DNA of 64,000 bases from Yeosuana sp043876835 (GCF_043876835.1 NZ_JBAWJZ010000006.1:124001-188000); one strand, 5' to 3'. Counted from the stretch's first letter, positions 24,788 to 34,449 are shown. Notes: generated by a model from the letters alone, not told the origin. Program-made: numbers and translations.

Positions 24788-25399
24788 ATGTCGTTTAAAA
24801 AATTTATAGAGCCTTTAAAATTAAATCTTAAAAGCAAAGGGATTGAGTCGCCTTTGGAACTTCAAAATCTAATCTTATCAAAAATTAAAGGAGGAATAAG
24901 CATGTTTTGCATTGCTCCTAAAGGTTCAGGAAAAACAACAAGTATTATTTTAAGTGTCATTCAAAAATTGAATGGAGAAGCTTTGGGAGATGCCCCAAGA
25001 GCATTAATATTCGTGAAAGATAAAGAAGCGGCTCTACATTTAGAAGAAGAATTTAAAACCTATTTAAAAGGAACAGATTTACGAATCTATTCTGTTTATG
25101 ATGAATATAATATGGAATTGCAGCGCGAAGATTTGTTTTTAGGAACAGATATCGTAATAACAACACCTAAACGATTAAATAGAATATTTTACTTGAATGG
25201 TATTAATTTAAACGAACTCCAAATGTTTATTGTTGAAGATGCCGAGTTTTTGTTTAGAAACAGCCTTTTTGCAGAAGTGGCAAGAACCCCGGAAAGTATA
25301 GAAAGATGCCAATACTTGGTGTTTACAACCAAATTCGATCAACGGTTTGAGCGCTGGCAAGATACGTTTATGTTCAACGCTCAAGTTATAAAGGTTTGA
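24788..25399 (+). CDS. Single-RecA-domain DEAD-box helicase-like protein
   Basis: A 203-residue protein that contains only the first RecA-like domain of a DEAD-box helicase: a Q-motif-like ESPLELQNLIL, Walker A APKGSGKTT (residues 43-51), TPKRL (motif Ib), VEDAE in place of DEAD (about 148), and FTTKF where SAT is expected. The second helicase domain is absent and the next ORF is unrelated. The gene ends cleanly after a complete domain and is not obviously truncated by mutation. It cannot unwind duplexes on its own in the usual way. It may be an ATP-dependent RNA-binding or regulatory protein. Confidence 0.85.
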   Translation: MSFKKFIEPLKLNLKSKGIESPLELQNLILSKIKGGISMFCIAPKGSGKTTSIILSVIQKLNGEALGDAPRALIFVKDKEAALHLEEEFKTYLKGTDLRIYSVYDEYNMELQREDLFLGTDIVITTPKRLNRIFYLNGINLNELQMFIVEDAEFLFRNSLFAEVARTPESIERCQYLVFTTKFDQRFERWQDTFMFNAQVIKV

Positions 25400-25518
25400 A
25401 GAATATAAGATGTTAACTTTGAATTCATAATATGAATCGTTTAAATCATTATCTTGCCCAGTCTATTTTAATTTTTATATTTTAAAGTATTATTTCACAA
25501 CAGTATAGAGATTTATTA

Positions 25519-27099
25519 ATGCTTAAGAATCATTCTAATCTTAAAATAATATGGTGCTGCTTTTCCCTAGCTGTATGCTATCTGTCAGGTTTTAGCCAAA
25601 ATAAAGAAGACTATCGTTATTTAGTTGATTCAGCAGATCTTTATATTGATACAGATAGTAAAAAAGCCTTATCATTTTTAGATTCTATTCCAAATCCCAT
25701 TGAACAAAACATAAAAGGAAAACTTGCAGATTACTATGCTATTAAATCATTAATACATGATGATTATAAAGAATATTCAAAAATGTATCAATGTAATATT
25801 CTTGCGCTTAAGTATGCTGAAAAAGAAAAAAATTACAAAGTTGCAGGCCAAGCAAGTTTAGATTTATTTACAAATATATACTTTGTTAAAAAAGATTCTT
25901 CAGCATATAAATACTTAGTTAAGGCTAAAGAGTATTTTGATTTGAGTAATTATCCTCATGGAGTTTTAGAGGTTCAGCAAATGTATGCTTATGCTAAATT
26001 TATGAATCGAGATTTTAATGGCTGTAATGAATTGATATTAAATCATCTAAGTGAATATAGAAGCGTTAAAGATGATGCTTATTTTTATATGTTTGCTACT
26101 TATATGCTTACTGTAAATTACATTTTTCTTGGAAATTTTGAAGAAGCCCATAACTATTTTAAAGAGTTTAAAACATTAAAAGATAACCCAACAATTGCAG
26201 AGTATAATTATTTATCATTTGAGGCTTCTATAGATATCTCATTGGCAGAACAATATTTTAATAGAAAGCAGATAGACTCTACATTGTATTATTTAAAAAA
26301 TTCGACCAAATTGAAAGTTTATATGGGGGAGGATGCGATGAAAGGGTATTATGATTTATATGCCAATTTTTATAAAAATTCTGGTGATATTGATAAGTCA
26401 AAAGCTTATATCGATTCTTTAATGACTTTTAAGGATAAAATTTACAAAAATACTATTAATGCAAGCTTTCAAATTAATGAGTCACTTTTAAAAACAGAGT
26501 CTGAATTACAATCTAGGGACAAAAAGATTTTTTATAATGAAATATTAGTCACCCTATTGTTTTTGGTTTTAATACTTTTAAGTGTTTTTTATTTTATTTT
26601 TTATAGAAAACATAAAGAGAAATTTACCTCATATAATAAACAAAGCAGCAACCTTTCTTATTTAAAATCTAATAATGAGCAACTTACTGTAAAAATACTT
26701 GGCTTAGAAGGATATATAAGAAGTTTAAAAAAGGAAGTAAAACTAATTTCAACCATTGAAGGTTTAGATAAACAACGGGAACAGATAAAAAACCTTTACA
26801 AAAATTTACATATTAATTCTTCAACATTATTAGATAAAAGCGAGAGTCATTTAGATTTAGTTAATGATTTAAATGTAGATTTTTTTAAAAAAATAAAAGA
26901 GTTTTATCCACAACTTAACAATTCAGAAGTAATTATATGCTACTATTTGTTTATTGACTTTAAAAACAAAGAAATTGCTGTATTTCTTAATTCATCAGTT
27001 AGGGCTATAGAGAGTAAACGATACCGTATTACTAAGAAAATCAATCTAGAAGATAGCACTTTGGTTCAGCATCTTAAAGATACTTTTAAACCGTCATAG
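25519..27099 (+). CDS. Membrane TPR protein with C-terminal LuxR-like helix-turn-helix
   Basis: A 526-residue protein. It has an N-terminal signal or anchor (hydrophobic 8-26, ending LSGFSQ), then about 300 residues of degenerate TPR helices outside the cytoplasm, one transmembrane helix at about 340-361 and a short coiled-coil linker. The cytoplasmic tail resembles LuxR-type helix-turn-helix (FYPQLNNSEVIICYYLFIDF, KNKEIAVFLNSSVRAIESKR). This architecture is common in Bacteroidetes as one-component membrane regulators. The signal sensed and the target genes are unknown. It is isolated, with convergent carboxylase genes downstream. Confidence 0.85.
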   Translation: MLKNHSNLKIIWCCFSLAVCYLSGFSQNKEDYRYLVDSADLYIDTDSKKALSFLDSIPNPIEQNIKGKLADYYAIKSLIHDDYKEYSKMYQCNILALKYAEKEKNYKVAGQASLDLFTNIYFVKKDSSAYKYLVKAKEYFDLSNYPHGVLEVQQMYAYAKFMNRDFNGCNELILNHLSEYRSVKDDAYFYMFATYMLTVNYIFLGNFEEAHNYFKEFKTLKDNPTIAEYNYLSFEASIDISLAEQYFNRKQIDSTLYYLKNSTKLKVYMGEDAMKGYYDLYANFYKNSGDIDKSKAYIDSLMTFKDKIYKNTINASFQINESLLKTESELQSRDKKIFYNEILVTLLFLVLILLSVFYFIFYRKHKEKFTSYNKQSSNLSYLKSNNEQLTVKILGLEGYIRSLKKEVKLISTIEGLDKQREQIKNLYKNLHINSSTLLDKSESHLDLVNDLNVDFFKKIKEFYPQLNNSEVIICYYLFIDFKNKEIAVFLNSSVRAIESKRYRITKKINLEDSTLVQHLKDTFKPS

Positions 27100-27350
27100 T
27101 TTAAAACAATGTTTTTTATTAGTCTGAGTAGTTAATGCGTAGTTGTTAGTAGTGTGTATTTTATACTGTTTTATCAAATTTGTACAGCTATTGATCAACA
27201 CATAGCTATCATGTAAACCTGCATATTTATATTATCGGTTGGTTGGTTATATATAACATTGATTTTTATTTATAGCTTAAAAGTATAATATGTAGGCTTC
27301 TTGTTTAAGAAATCTTAAGGTTATGATTTTTTTACAAGATGATGTTATGG

Positions 27351-27382
27351 TAAAAGGAGCCTACTAGTAGGCTCCTTTTTAT
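27351..27382. terminator. Perfect-palindrome bidirectional terminator
   Basis: AAAAGGAGCCTACTAGTAGG and the following CTCCTTTT form a 28-bp perfect palindrome (27352-27379) with T-rich tails on both strands. It lies two bases past the stop of the carboxyltransferase gene. The rest of the gene-free 27100-27350 shows only AT-rich sequence. Confidence 0.85.
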
Positions 27383-27383
27383 T

Positions 27384-28925
27384 TTATAAAGGAATATTCC
27401 CGTGTTTTCTATCTGGTTTTACAACCTTTTTATTTTCAAGCATTGAGAATACTTTAATCAGCTTTCTTCTTGTGTCTTGTGGCAAAATAATTTCATCTAT
27501 AAAACCACGTCTTGCCGCTCTATAAGGGTTTGTGAATTTTTCAGCATATTCTGCCTCTTTTTCTGCTAGTTTTTCAGCAGGATTATCGGCGGTGGCTATC
27601 TCGTTTTTAAATATAATTTCACTGGCTCCTTTAGCACCCATAACAGCTATTTCCGCACTTGGCCATGCAAAATTCATGTCGGCTCCAATATGTTTAGAAT
27701 TCATAACATCATAGGCTCCTCCATATGCTTTTCTTGTAATAACTGTCACTCTTGGTACGGTTGCCTCACTTAAAGCATATAATAATTTAGCACCATGAAC
27801 AATAATACCGTTCCATTCCTGATCTGTTCCTGGCAAAAATCCGGGTACATCTACCAATACTAATAAAGGGATATTAAAACAGTCACAAAAACGAGTAAAG
27901 CGTGCTGCTTTTTTGGAGCTGTTTACATCTAATACACCTGCTAAATACATAGGCTGATTTGCTATAATTCCAACACTTTTTCCTGCAATTCTTGAAAAGC
28001 CAACAATAATATTTTCAGCATAATCTTTATGGATTTCATAAAACGAATCTTCATCAATAATACCTTTTATAACATCGTGCATATCATAAGGTTTATTGGC
28101 ATTGTCAGGAATGATGTCTGATAGAACATCTCTTATTTCATCTGCTAGCTTAAAGGGTAGTTTTTGTGCGACTTCTTTATTGTTTTGAGGTATGTAACTC
28201 AAAAGTTTTTTAACGTCTTCTAAACATCCAACATCATTGGCAGATGTTTTATGAGCAACACCCGATTTTGAAGCATGGGTATAAGCACCGCCTAATTCTT
28301 CTGAAGTTACATTTTCGTTGGTTACCGTTTTTACTACGTTAGGACCAGTAACAAACATATAACTAGTGTTTTCTACCATCAATGTAAAATCTGTCATGGC
28401 TGGGGAATAAACAGCTCCACCTGCACAAGGCCCCATAATAGCTGAAATTTGTGGTATTACTCCTGATGCATTGACATTTCTGTAAAAAATATCGGCATAA
28501 CCACCTAATGAACGCACACCTTCTTGAATCCTTGCGCCACCAGAATCGTTTAATCCAATGATTGGAGCACCAACTTTTATAGCTAAATCCATTATTTTAC
28601 AAATCTTTTCAGCATGTGTTTCAGATAAAGAACCTCCAAAAACAGTAAAATCCTGTGCATAAATATATACTAATCTTCCATTAATAGTGCCATAGCCGGT
28701 AATAACTCCATCACCAGGATAGAGTTCGTATTCCATTCCAAAATCTGTAGTTCTGTGGGTTACAAAAGCATCTATTTCTTCAAAAGAAGCTTCATCTAAT
28801 AAATAGTTAACACGTTCCCTGGCAGTAAGTTTTTTATTTTGATGTTGTTTGTCAATACGTTTTTGTCCGCCACCTAAATGTGCTAATGCTATTTGCTGAT
28901 TTAGTTTGTTGATTTTTGAATCCAT
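27384..28925 (-). CDS. Acyl-CoA (propionyl-CoA) carboxylase, carboxyltransferase subunit
   Basis: A 513-residue crotonase-fold carboxyltransferase that moves CO2 from carboxybiotin to an acyl-CoA. Its two halves are visible: the N-terminal GGSLSETHAEKICKIMDLA and NDSGGARIQEGVRSLGGYA (acyl-CoA side), and the C-terminal LVDVPGFLPGTDQEW and RKAYGGAYDVMNSKHIGAD (biotin side). Length and motifs match PccB/MmdA-type subunits rather than AccA/AccD. It is third in an operon with biotin carboxylase and a biotin carrier protein. A propionyl-CoA or methylcrotonyl-type substrate is likely, with propionyl-CoA favoured. Confidence 0.94.
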   Translation of the reverse strand: MDSKINKLNQQIALAHLGGGQKRIDKQHQNKKLTARERVNYLLDEASFEEIDAFVTHRTTDFGMEYELYPGDGVITGYGTINGRLVYIYAQDFTVFGGSLSETHAEKICKIMDLAIKVGAPIIGLNDSGGARIQEGVRSLGGYADIFYRNVNASGVIPQISAIMGPCAGGAVYSPAMTDFTLMVENTSYMFVTGPNVVKTVTNENVTSEELGGAYTHASKSGVAHKTSANDVGCLEDVKKLLSYIPQNNKEVAQKLPFKLADEIRDVLSDIIPDNANKPYDMHDVIKGIIDEDSFYEIHKDYAENIIVGFSRIAGKSVGIIANQPMYLAGVLDVNSSKKAARFTRFCDCFNIPLLVLVDVPGFLPGTDQEWNGIIVHGAKLLYALSEATVPRVTVITRKAYGGAYDVMNSKHIGADMNFAWPSAEIAVMGAKGASEIIFKNEIATADNPAEKLAEKEAEYAEKFTNPYRAARRGFIDEIILPQDTRRKLIKVFSMLENKKVVKPDRKHGNIPL

Positions 28926-28928
28926 AGA

Positions 28929-30371
28929 TTATTGATTTGGTAATCGTACTAAATTTTTATCTTCCACATATTGTTTTACTGCAATTAACGCAGCAATTCT
29001 AGCTTCAATTTCTGTTTGCTGTTTTAAAACTTCTGGGGAATAATATTTTTTTACAAAATGAGTGTCAAAATTTCCAGATACAAAAGCTTCATGTTCAAAT
29101 ACATATTTTCCAAAAGGTAATGTAGTTTTTACGCCTTCAATATTGTAATTATCAATGGCTTTTATCATTAATTGAATAGCTTCTTCGCGAGATTTCCCAT
29201 AGGTGATTAATTTAGATATCATTGGGTCGTAATAAATGGGTATATCCATACCTTCTTCAAAACCATTATCAACTCTAATCCCTTCTCCAACTGGTAATTT
29301 GTAAACATCAAGATGACCTACACTTGGTAAAAAGTCGTTTAATGGATCTTCAGCATAAACACGTAATTCTAGTGCATGACCATGGATTTTTAAATCCTCT
29401 TGTTTCATTGACAAGGCTTCACCTCTTGCTATTTTTATTTGAAGCTCAACTAAGTCAACACCAGCTATTATTTCTGAAACAGGATGTTCTACCTGCAACC
29501 TGGTATTCATTTCTAAAAAGTAGAAATTATGATTTGCATCCAGTAAAAATTCGACAGTTCCGGCACCTAAATAATCACAGGATTTTGCGACTTTAATAGC
29601 AGCATCTCCCATTTTCTCTCTTAACTCAGGTGTTAATACTGATGATGGAGCTTCTTCAATTACTTTTTGATGGCGCCTTTGAATACTGCATTCCCGTTCA
29701 AAAAAATGCAAAACATTACCGTGACTGTCTGCCATGATTTGTATTTCAATATGTCTTGGAGATGTCACGTATTTTTCAATAAAAACAGAGCCATCACCAA
29801 ATGCAGATGTAGCTTCGCTTATGGCACGATTCATTTGCGACTCTAAATCACTTTCTTTGTCAACTACACGCATGCCTTTTCCGCCGCCGCCTGCTGATGC
29901 TTTAATTAAAATAGGAAATCCTATTTCCTTAGCTATTTCTTTGGCTTTTGATACATCTATAATAGCTTCATCGATACCCGGAACCATAGGAATGTTATAG
30001 TGCTTTACCGCTTCTTTAGCAGCTAATTTACTGCCCATAATTTTAATGGCTTTTGAACGTGGGCCAATAAAAATAATGTTGTTTTGTTCGCATAATTCGG
30101 CAAAAGAGGCATTTTCACTCAAAAAGCCATAACCAGGATGAATAGCATCAACATGTAATTTTTTGGCTACTTCAATAATTTTATCACCTCTTAAATAGGA
30201 CTGGTTTGATGGTGGTTCACCAATACAAACTGCTTCATCAGCAAATTTGACATGTGGTGCATTTCTGTCGGCAGTTGAGAAAACAGCAACTGTTTTAATG
30301 CCCATTTTCTGGGCAGTTTTCATGACACGAATGGCTATTTCTCCTCTGTTTGCAACTAATAATTTTCTCAT
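28929..30371 (-). CDS. accC: Biotin carboxylase subunit of acyl-CoA carboxylase
   Basis: A 480-residue ATP-grasp enzyme that carboxylates biotin using bicarbonate and ATP. Motifs are the N-terminal KLLVANRGEIAIRV, the ATP-binding KASAGGGGKGMRVV, ERECSIQRRHQKVIEEAPSS and the catalytic EMNTRLQVEHPVSE. It has no biotin-carrier domain, which is supplied by the adjacent gene. Its start codon overlaps the stop of the carrier gene (ATGA), and the carboxyltransferase follows after 3 bases, so expression is tightly coupled. It appears dedicated to this carboxylase rather than to fatty-acid synthesis ACC, but that is inference. Confidence 0.94.
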   Translation of the reverse strand: MRKLLVANRGEIAIRVMKTAQKMGIKTVAVFSTADRNAPHVKFADEAVCIGEPPSNQSYLRGDKIIEVAKKLHVDAIHPGYGFLSENASFAELCEQNNIIFIGPRSKAIKIMGSKLAAKEAVKHYNIPMVPGIDEAIIDVSKAKEIAKEIGFPILIKASAGGGGKGMRVVDKESDLESQMNRAISEATSAFGDGSVFIEKYVTSPRHIEIQIMADSHGNVLHFFERECSIQRRHQKVIEEAPSSVLTPELREKMGDAAIKVAKSCDYLGAGTVEFLLDANHNFYFLEMNTRLQVEHPVSEIIAGVDLVELQIKIARGEALSMKQEDLKIHGHALELRVYAEDPLNDFLPSVGHLDVYKLPVGEGIRVDNGFEEGMDIPIYYDPMISKLITYGKSREEAIQLMIKAIDNYNIEGVKTTLPFGKYVFEHEAFVSGNFDTHFVKKYYSPEVLKQQTEIEARIAALIAVKQYVEDKNLVRLPNQ

Positions 30372-30850
30372 TTCTCAAACACAATTAATAAACTTCCTTT
30401 GTCAACAGCATCTCCTTTTTTTACTGAAATTGATTTAATTACTCCATTGCGTGGAGACGTTAAAACATTTTCCATTTTCATGGCTTCAAGAATAAGCAAG
30501 GCATCATCTTCTTTAACTGTTTGTCCAACAGTGATATTGATTTCTAAAATTAAACCTGGCATTGGAGCTTTTATGGAATCAATATGTTTTAATGAGCCTA
30601 AGGAAAAACCCATATCATTTATTAATAAATCCAATGGATTTTTAATCTTGATGAAATAGGTGTTATTGTTAATTTTTACTTCGTAAGATTTTGAATTAAA
30701 ATCGGATGCTGTTATTTCTGAAATATAAGATTTATCATTATTCAGAATATGATATTTTGATTCTGAAATTTTAATAGCATCTAGTTTGGAAATATCTTCT
30801 GATGAAATATCTAATTCTAAATTAGAATTTACATTGACATTAAAATTCAT
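30368..30850 (-). CDS. Biotin carboxyl carrier protein of acyl-CoA carboxylase
   Basis: A 160-residue carrier. The ATG at 30850 (MNFNVNVNSNLEL) is used instead of an upstream TTG. The C-terminal 70 residues are the biotinyl domain: IKAPMPGLILEI, then LLILEAMKMENVL with the biotinylated Lys, and GDAVDKGSLLIVFEK. The N-terminal half is a linker or docking domain like that of separate PCC/OadA-type carriers. It is first in the three-gene carboxylase operon. Separate carrier, carboxylase and transferase subunits are usual in Bacteroidetes. Confidence 0.92.
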   Translation of the reverse strand: MNFNVNVNSNLELDISSEDISKLDAIKISESKYHILNNDKSYISEITASDFNSKSYEVKINNNTYFIKIKNPLDLLINDMGFSLGSLKHIDSIKAPMPGLILEINITVGQTVKEDDALLILEAMKMENVLTSPRNGVIKSISVKKGDAVDKGSLLIVFEK

Positions 30851-30967
30851 GCAATACAAGTTTAGTTTACATAAATATAAAGATTATAATATAATTGACA
30901 CAGTATAATCTTAACCAAAAGGGATTTCTCTTTTAGTTTTAAAAAATGAAATAATGATTGGAATAAA

Positions 30968-31645
30968 TCAATAGTTTTTTAAACGACTTCTTTCCTGATG
31001 CTTTTTTATGGCTTTTCTAGATAATAAAATTCCAATAATCAATGATATAAAGGCACCAGTCCAAATACCTGGAACAAAATCAATAAAAAGGAAAAAATCA
31101 TAAGCACCATGAAATATTATAGCTAAAAGTAAACCAGTAAGATTTAAAACTATTCTGTTTTTTGAAAATTTAGCTTTGCCTATATAATAACCCATTAGAA
31201 TTGCAAACGTAGCATGAGCAGGAACGGCGGTAAAGGCTCTTACCAATGCTGTTTGATATCCACTTTGAATAACATAAGAAATATTTTCGGTAGCAGCAAA
31301 ACCCATGGAAACCATCACTGCATATACAATGCCGTCAAAAGGTTCGTTAAAGACAGATTTGGGTTGAGCATAATATCTAACAATGATATATTTGCTAAAC
31401 TCTTCTGTCAATCCCACAACAAAAAATGCTTTTATAAATTGTTGATATATACTATAATCATCTGGAAGCGGTAAAATAATGTTAATTAAATAGTATAAAA
31501 CTGTGGTAACGATAATGCTAACTATAGCACCTAATAAAAAGTTGTATAGCAAGAGTCTTTTAGGTTCTTTTTCGTATTTATCTTTTATGTATATATAGAT
31601 AATTATTAAAAAAACCGGAGCAATAGCTAACAGGATTAAATTCAT
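30968..31645 (-). CDS. PrsW-family intramembrane metalloprotease
   Basis: A 225-residue protein with about seven hydrophobic helices. The family's catalytic elements are visible: the TEEFSKYIIV motif (EExxK type), SMGFAATENISYV, and VPAHATFAILMGYYIG plus IIFHGAYDFF, which supply the probable metal-binding His residues. PrsW-type proteases cleave membrane-anchored anti-sigma factors in Bacillus. No anti-sigma gene is adjacent here, so the substrate is unknown. It is 6 bases downstream of a NUDIX gene and probably co-transcribed. Confidence 0.92.
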   Translation of the reverse strand: MNLILLAIAPVFLIIIYIYIKDKYEKEPKRLLLYNFLLGAIVSIIVTTVLYYLINIILPLPDDYSIYQQFIKAFFVVGLTEEFSKYIIVRYYAQPKSVFNEPFDGIVYAVMVSMGFAATENISYVIQSGYQTALVRAFTAVPAHATFAILMGYYIGKAKFSKNRIVLNLTGLLLAIIFHGAYDFFLFIDFVPGIWTGAFISLIIGILLSRKAIKKHQERSRLKNY

Positions 31646-31651
31646 AGGCTA

Positions 31652-32209
31652 TTAATATGAATTAATCATTTTTTTGATGTTATTTAAAACCGATTCGTAA
31701 TAATGTTTATTGCTTGGAATAAAATGATTATTCTCTCCAATATGATCTAAAATATTTTCAAAAGACTCAAATGAAACCAATTTTAAAGCTTCAACTTCGC
31801 CAATTTGTGGAATTAGTTTTGAAACAGGAACTTTTAATTCAGCAATATATGTGTGATGGAATTCAAAGTCTTTAATACCGTTTGGATACGATTGGAAACA
31901 TTCAAATACGCCTATTTTTTGTAATTCGTCAGGTATAAGATCTAACCCAATTTCTTCTTTAACTTCACGAATCGCCGCTTGAATGATTAATTCACCAGCA
32001 TCAACATGACCAGCAACTGAAACATCCCATAATAAAGGACAAATAGACTTATTAGCATCTCGCTGGGCTAAAAGGATTTCTTTTTCTTTTGTATAAAGCC
32101 AAACATGAGCCGTATTATGGTAATAGCCCATAGTATGTATTTCTGATTTTAAAGCTTTGTTTCCAGTAAGTTTACCTTCTTTATTAACTATATCAATATA
32201 TTCGTCCAT
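31652..32209 (-). CDS. NUDIX hydrolase (isopentenyl-diphosphate isomerase-like/YfcD group)
   Basis: A 185-residue protein with a full Nudix box, GHVDAGELIIQAAIREVKEE followed by IGLD, inside a domain starting HNTAHVWLYTKEKEILLAQR. The overall layout (MDEYIDIVNKEGKLTG start) is that of the IDI-like/YfcD subgroup, which hydrolyses nucleoside-diphosphate-linked compounds. True Idi has extra Cys and metal residues not obvious here. It is first in a two-gene operon with the PrsW protease. The substrate is unassigned. Confidence 0.92.
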   Translation of the reverse strand: MDEYIDIVNKEGKLTGNKALKSEIHTMGYYHNTAHVWLYTKEKEILLAQRDANKSICPLLWDVSVAGHVDAGELIIQAAIREVKEEIGLDLIPDELQKIGVFECFQSYPNGIKDFEFHHTYIAELKVPVSKLIPQIGEVEALKLVSFESFENILDHIGENNHFIPSNKHYYESVLNNIKKMINSY

Positions 32210-32228
32210 AGCTTCGGTGATAAATAAA

Positions 32229-32250
32229 GATTCCTGCTTTTGCAGGAATC
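32229..32250 (-). terminator. Rho-independent terminator after the M42 peptidase gene
   Basis: The 9-bp perfect stem GATTCCTGC / GCAGGAATC has a 4-base loop. Read on the minus strand it is followed by TTTATTTA. It lies 10 bases beyond the M42 gene stop and in front of the NUDIX gene. Confidence 0.8.
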
Positions 32251-32260
32251 AGAATTGGTT

Positions 32261-33349
32261 TTATTTAAAATAACTGAATGTTTCTCCTTCTTTGATGTTT
32301 AAAAGAGATTCATAAATTAATTTAATAACATTTTCAACATCTTCTCTATGAACCATTTCAACGGTGGTATGCATATAACGCAATGGTAATGATATTAATG
32401 CAGAAGCAACACCTCCATTGCTGTAAGCAAATGCATCGGTATCTGTCCCCGTTGCACGAGATAAAGCATTACGTTGGAAAGGTATTTTTTTAGCATCAGC
32501 AGTATCGGTAATTAGATCGCGTAATTTTTGTTGTACCGCTGGAGCATATGCAATAACGGGACCTTTACCCATTTCTAAATCACCTTGGATTTTTTTCTCA
32601 ATCATAGGTGTTGTCGTGTCATGGGTTACATCGGTTACAATGGCTACATTAGGTTTTATGTTTTGGGTAATCATTTCAGCACCACGTAATCCTATTTCTT
32701 CTTGAACTGAGTTTACCACATATAAACCAAAGGGTAGTGTTTTCTTGTTTTCATGAAGTAATCTTGCTACTTCAGCAATCATAAATCCTCCCATTCTGTT
32801 GTCAAGAGCTCTGCACACAAATTTATCACCATTTAAAATATGAAACTCATCAGGATACGTAATCACACATCCTACGTGTACTCCTAGTTTTTCAACTTCC
32901 TCTTTGTTTTTACAACCGCAGTCAATAAAAATATTCTCTGGTTTTGGTGGTTCTTCGTTACCTGTTTTACGCGTGTGTATTGCTGGCCAACCAAAAACAC
33001 CTTTTATAATGCCATTTTTAGTATGAATATTTACAACTTTACTTGGTGCAATTTGATGGTCGCTGCCACCATTTCTAATAACATAAATCAATCCGTTATC
33101 AGAAATATAATTAACATACCATGAAATTTCATCGGCATGTCCTTCAATGACGACTTTATATTTAGCTTTAGGATTAATAACGCCAACGGCTGTCCCGTAA
33201 GTATCTGTTATAAATTCATCAACATAGGGCTTTAAATAATTCATCCATAATTTTTGCCCATCCCATTCATAACCAGTTGGAGCGGCATTATTTAAATAGG
33301 CTTCTAAAAAAGCCATTGATTTTTTGTTTAAAATCGATTTTTTTGACAT
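32261..33349 (-). CDS. M42-family metallo-aminopeptidase
   Basis: A 362-residue cytoplasmic enzyme with a two-zinc site typical of M42 (glutamyl aminopeptidase/FrvX). Motifs are VVIEGHADEISWYV (first His and Asp), FVCRALDNRMGGFM (bridging Asp), VVNSVQEEIGLRGAEM (catalytic Glu pair) and VTDVTHDTTTP. The C-terminal YMHTTVEMVHREDVENVI completes the fold. These enzymes trim N-terminal residues from peptides after proteolysis and form large tetrahedral assemblies. It has its own terminator and is divergent from the following ABC operon. Confidence 0.93.
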   Translation of the reverse strand: MSKKSILNKKSMAFLEAYLNNAAPTGYEWDGQKLWMNYLKPYVDEFITDTYGTAVGVINPKAKYKVVIEGHADEISWYVNYISDNGLIYVIRNGGSDHQIAPSKVVNIHTKNGIIKGVFGWPAIHTRKTGNEEPPKPENIFIDCGCKNKEEVEKLGVHVGCVITYPDEFHILNGDKFVCRALDNRMGGFMIAEVARLLHENKKTLPFGLYVVNSVQEEIGLRGAEMITQNIKPNVAIVTDVTHDTTTPMIEKKIQGDLEMGKGPVIAYAPAVQQKLRDLITDTADAKKIPFQRNALSRATGTDTDAFAYSNGGVASALISLPLRYMHTTVEMVHREDVENVIKLIYESLLNIKEGETFSYFK

Positions 33350-33529
33350 GGTTTAATTATGTTTTTTAAAAACCTAAAAGCAGGTTTTTTTATTGTAATT
33401 CTTAAAAGTAAATTTCAGTAAAAATAACATGATTTATTTAGTTTTTAGCACTGTAGTTTTAATATTTTGTAACAAATTTGACTATTTTCACACCTATTAA
33501 CCAATTAAGAATGACATAAAACCTAAAAG

Positions 33530-34414
33530 ATGAAGTTAATCATTAAAGATCTTACTAAAACTTATAATAATGGAGTAAAGGCCATTGATAATTTAAATTT
33601 AGAAATAGGAGCAGGAATGTTTGGGTTATTAGGAAAAAATGGCGCTGGAAAATCATCTTTAATGAGAACCATTGCCACGTTACAAAGTCCCGATTCGGGT
33701 TCTATCACTTTTGGAGATATTGATGTTCTAGAAGATAAAATGGCTTTAAGGAAAATATTAGGGTATTTACCGCAGTCGTTTGGTGTGTATCCAAAAATGT
33801 CTGCCGAAGACTTATTGGATTATTTTGCAACACTTAAGGGTGTTAAATCCAAAGCAGATAGACAAAAACTGGTAAAAGAGGTTTTAGAAATCACAAACCT
33901 ATATGATGTTAGGAAAAAAGAAGTGGCAGGATATTCGGGTGGAATGAAACAACGTTTTGGCATAGCTCAGTTACTATTAAATAATCCTAAATTAATTATT
34001 GTAGATGAACCAACAGCTGGTTTAGATCCTGCAGAACGCCAGAGGTTTTTAAATGTTCTGCGTGAAGTGGGAACCAATTGTACGGTGATTTTTTCAACCC
34101 ATATTGTTGACGATGTTAAAGAATTATGTCATGAAATGGCTATTTTAGATGAAGGAAAAATTGTTAAGCAAATTACGCCAATTCTCGCGATAGAAGAAAT
34201 TAAAGGTCAAATCTGGACTAAAATAATTGAACGTGATGAGTTGGAATCTATGGAAGCAACCTATAAAGTGCTTTCATCAAACTATAATCAAGATAACACT
34301 TTAAATATTCGGGTACATTCATTAGAACAACCAGCAGAAGATTTTAAAGATGCCACTCCACAATTAGATGATGTGTATTTTATTGCATTAAAAGAAGAAC
34401 CTGTTCTTGCTTAA
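33530..34414 (+). CDS. ABC transporter ATP-binding protein (second M1-fusion system)
   Basis: A 294-residue ATPase, paralogous to the one at 9886-10761: same start (IIKDLTKTYNNGVKAIDNL), Walker A LLGKNGAGKSSLM, signature YSGGMKQRFGIAQLLL, Walker B IIVDEPTAGLDPAERQR and the same C-terminal domain ending DDVYFIALKEEP. The Walker A has Lys-Asn where the other copy has Pro-Asn. It is followed 35 bases later by the permease/peptidase fusion, making a complete export system. The lack of boundary elements around it suggests this is the resident copy. Confidence 0.95.
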   Translation: MKLIIKDLTKTYNNGVKAIDNLNLEIGAGMFGLLGKNGAGKSSLMRTIATLQSPDSGSITFGDIDVLEDKMALRKILGYLPQSFGVYPKMSAEDLLDYFATLKGVKSKADRQKLVKEVLEITNLYDVRKKEVAGYSGGMKQRFGIAQLLLNNPKLIIVDEPTAGLDPAERQRFLNVLREVGTNCTVIFSTHIVDDVKELCHEMAILDEGKIVKQITPILAIEEIKGQIWTKIIERDELESMEATYKVLSSNYNQDNTLNIRVHSLEQPAEDFKDATPQLDDVYFIALKEEPVLA

Positions 34415-34449
34415 TAATAGCAATATTTTTCTAACCAAAAACACAATAC

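Noticed and set aside
24788..25399. A helicase gene truncated by a frameshift
   Set aside because: The region after the stop (25400-25518) shows no helicase-like codons in any frame, so the short length looks genuine.
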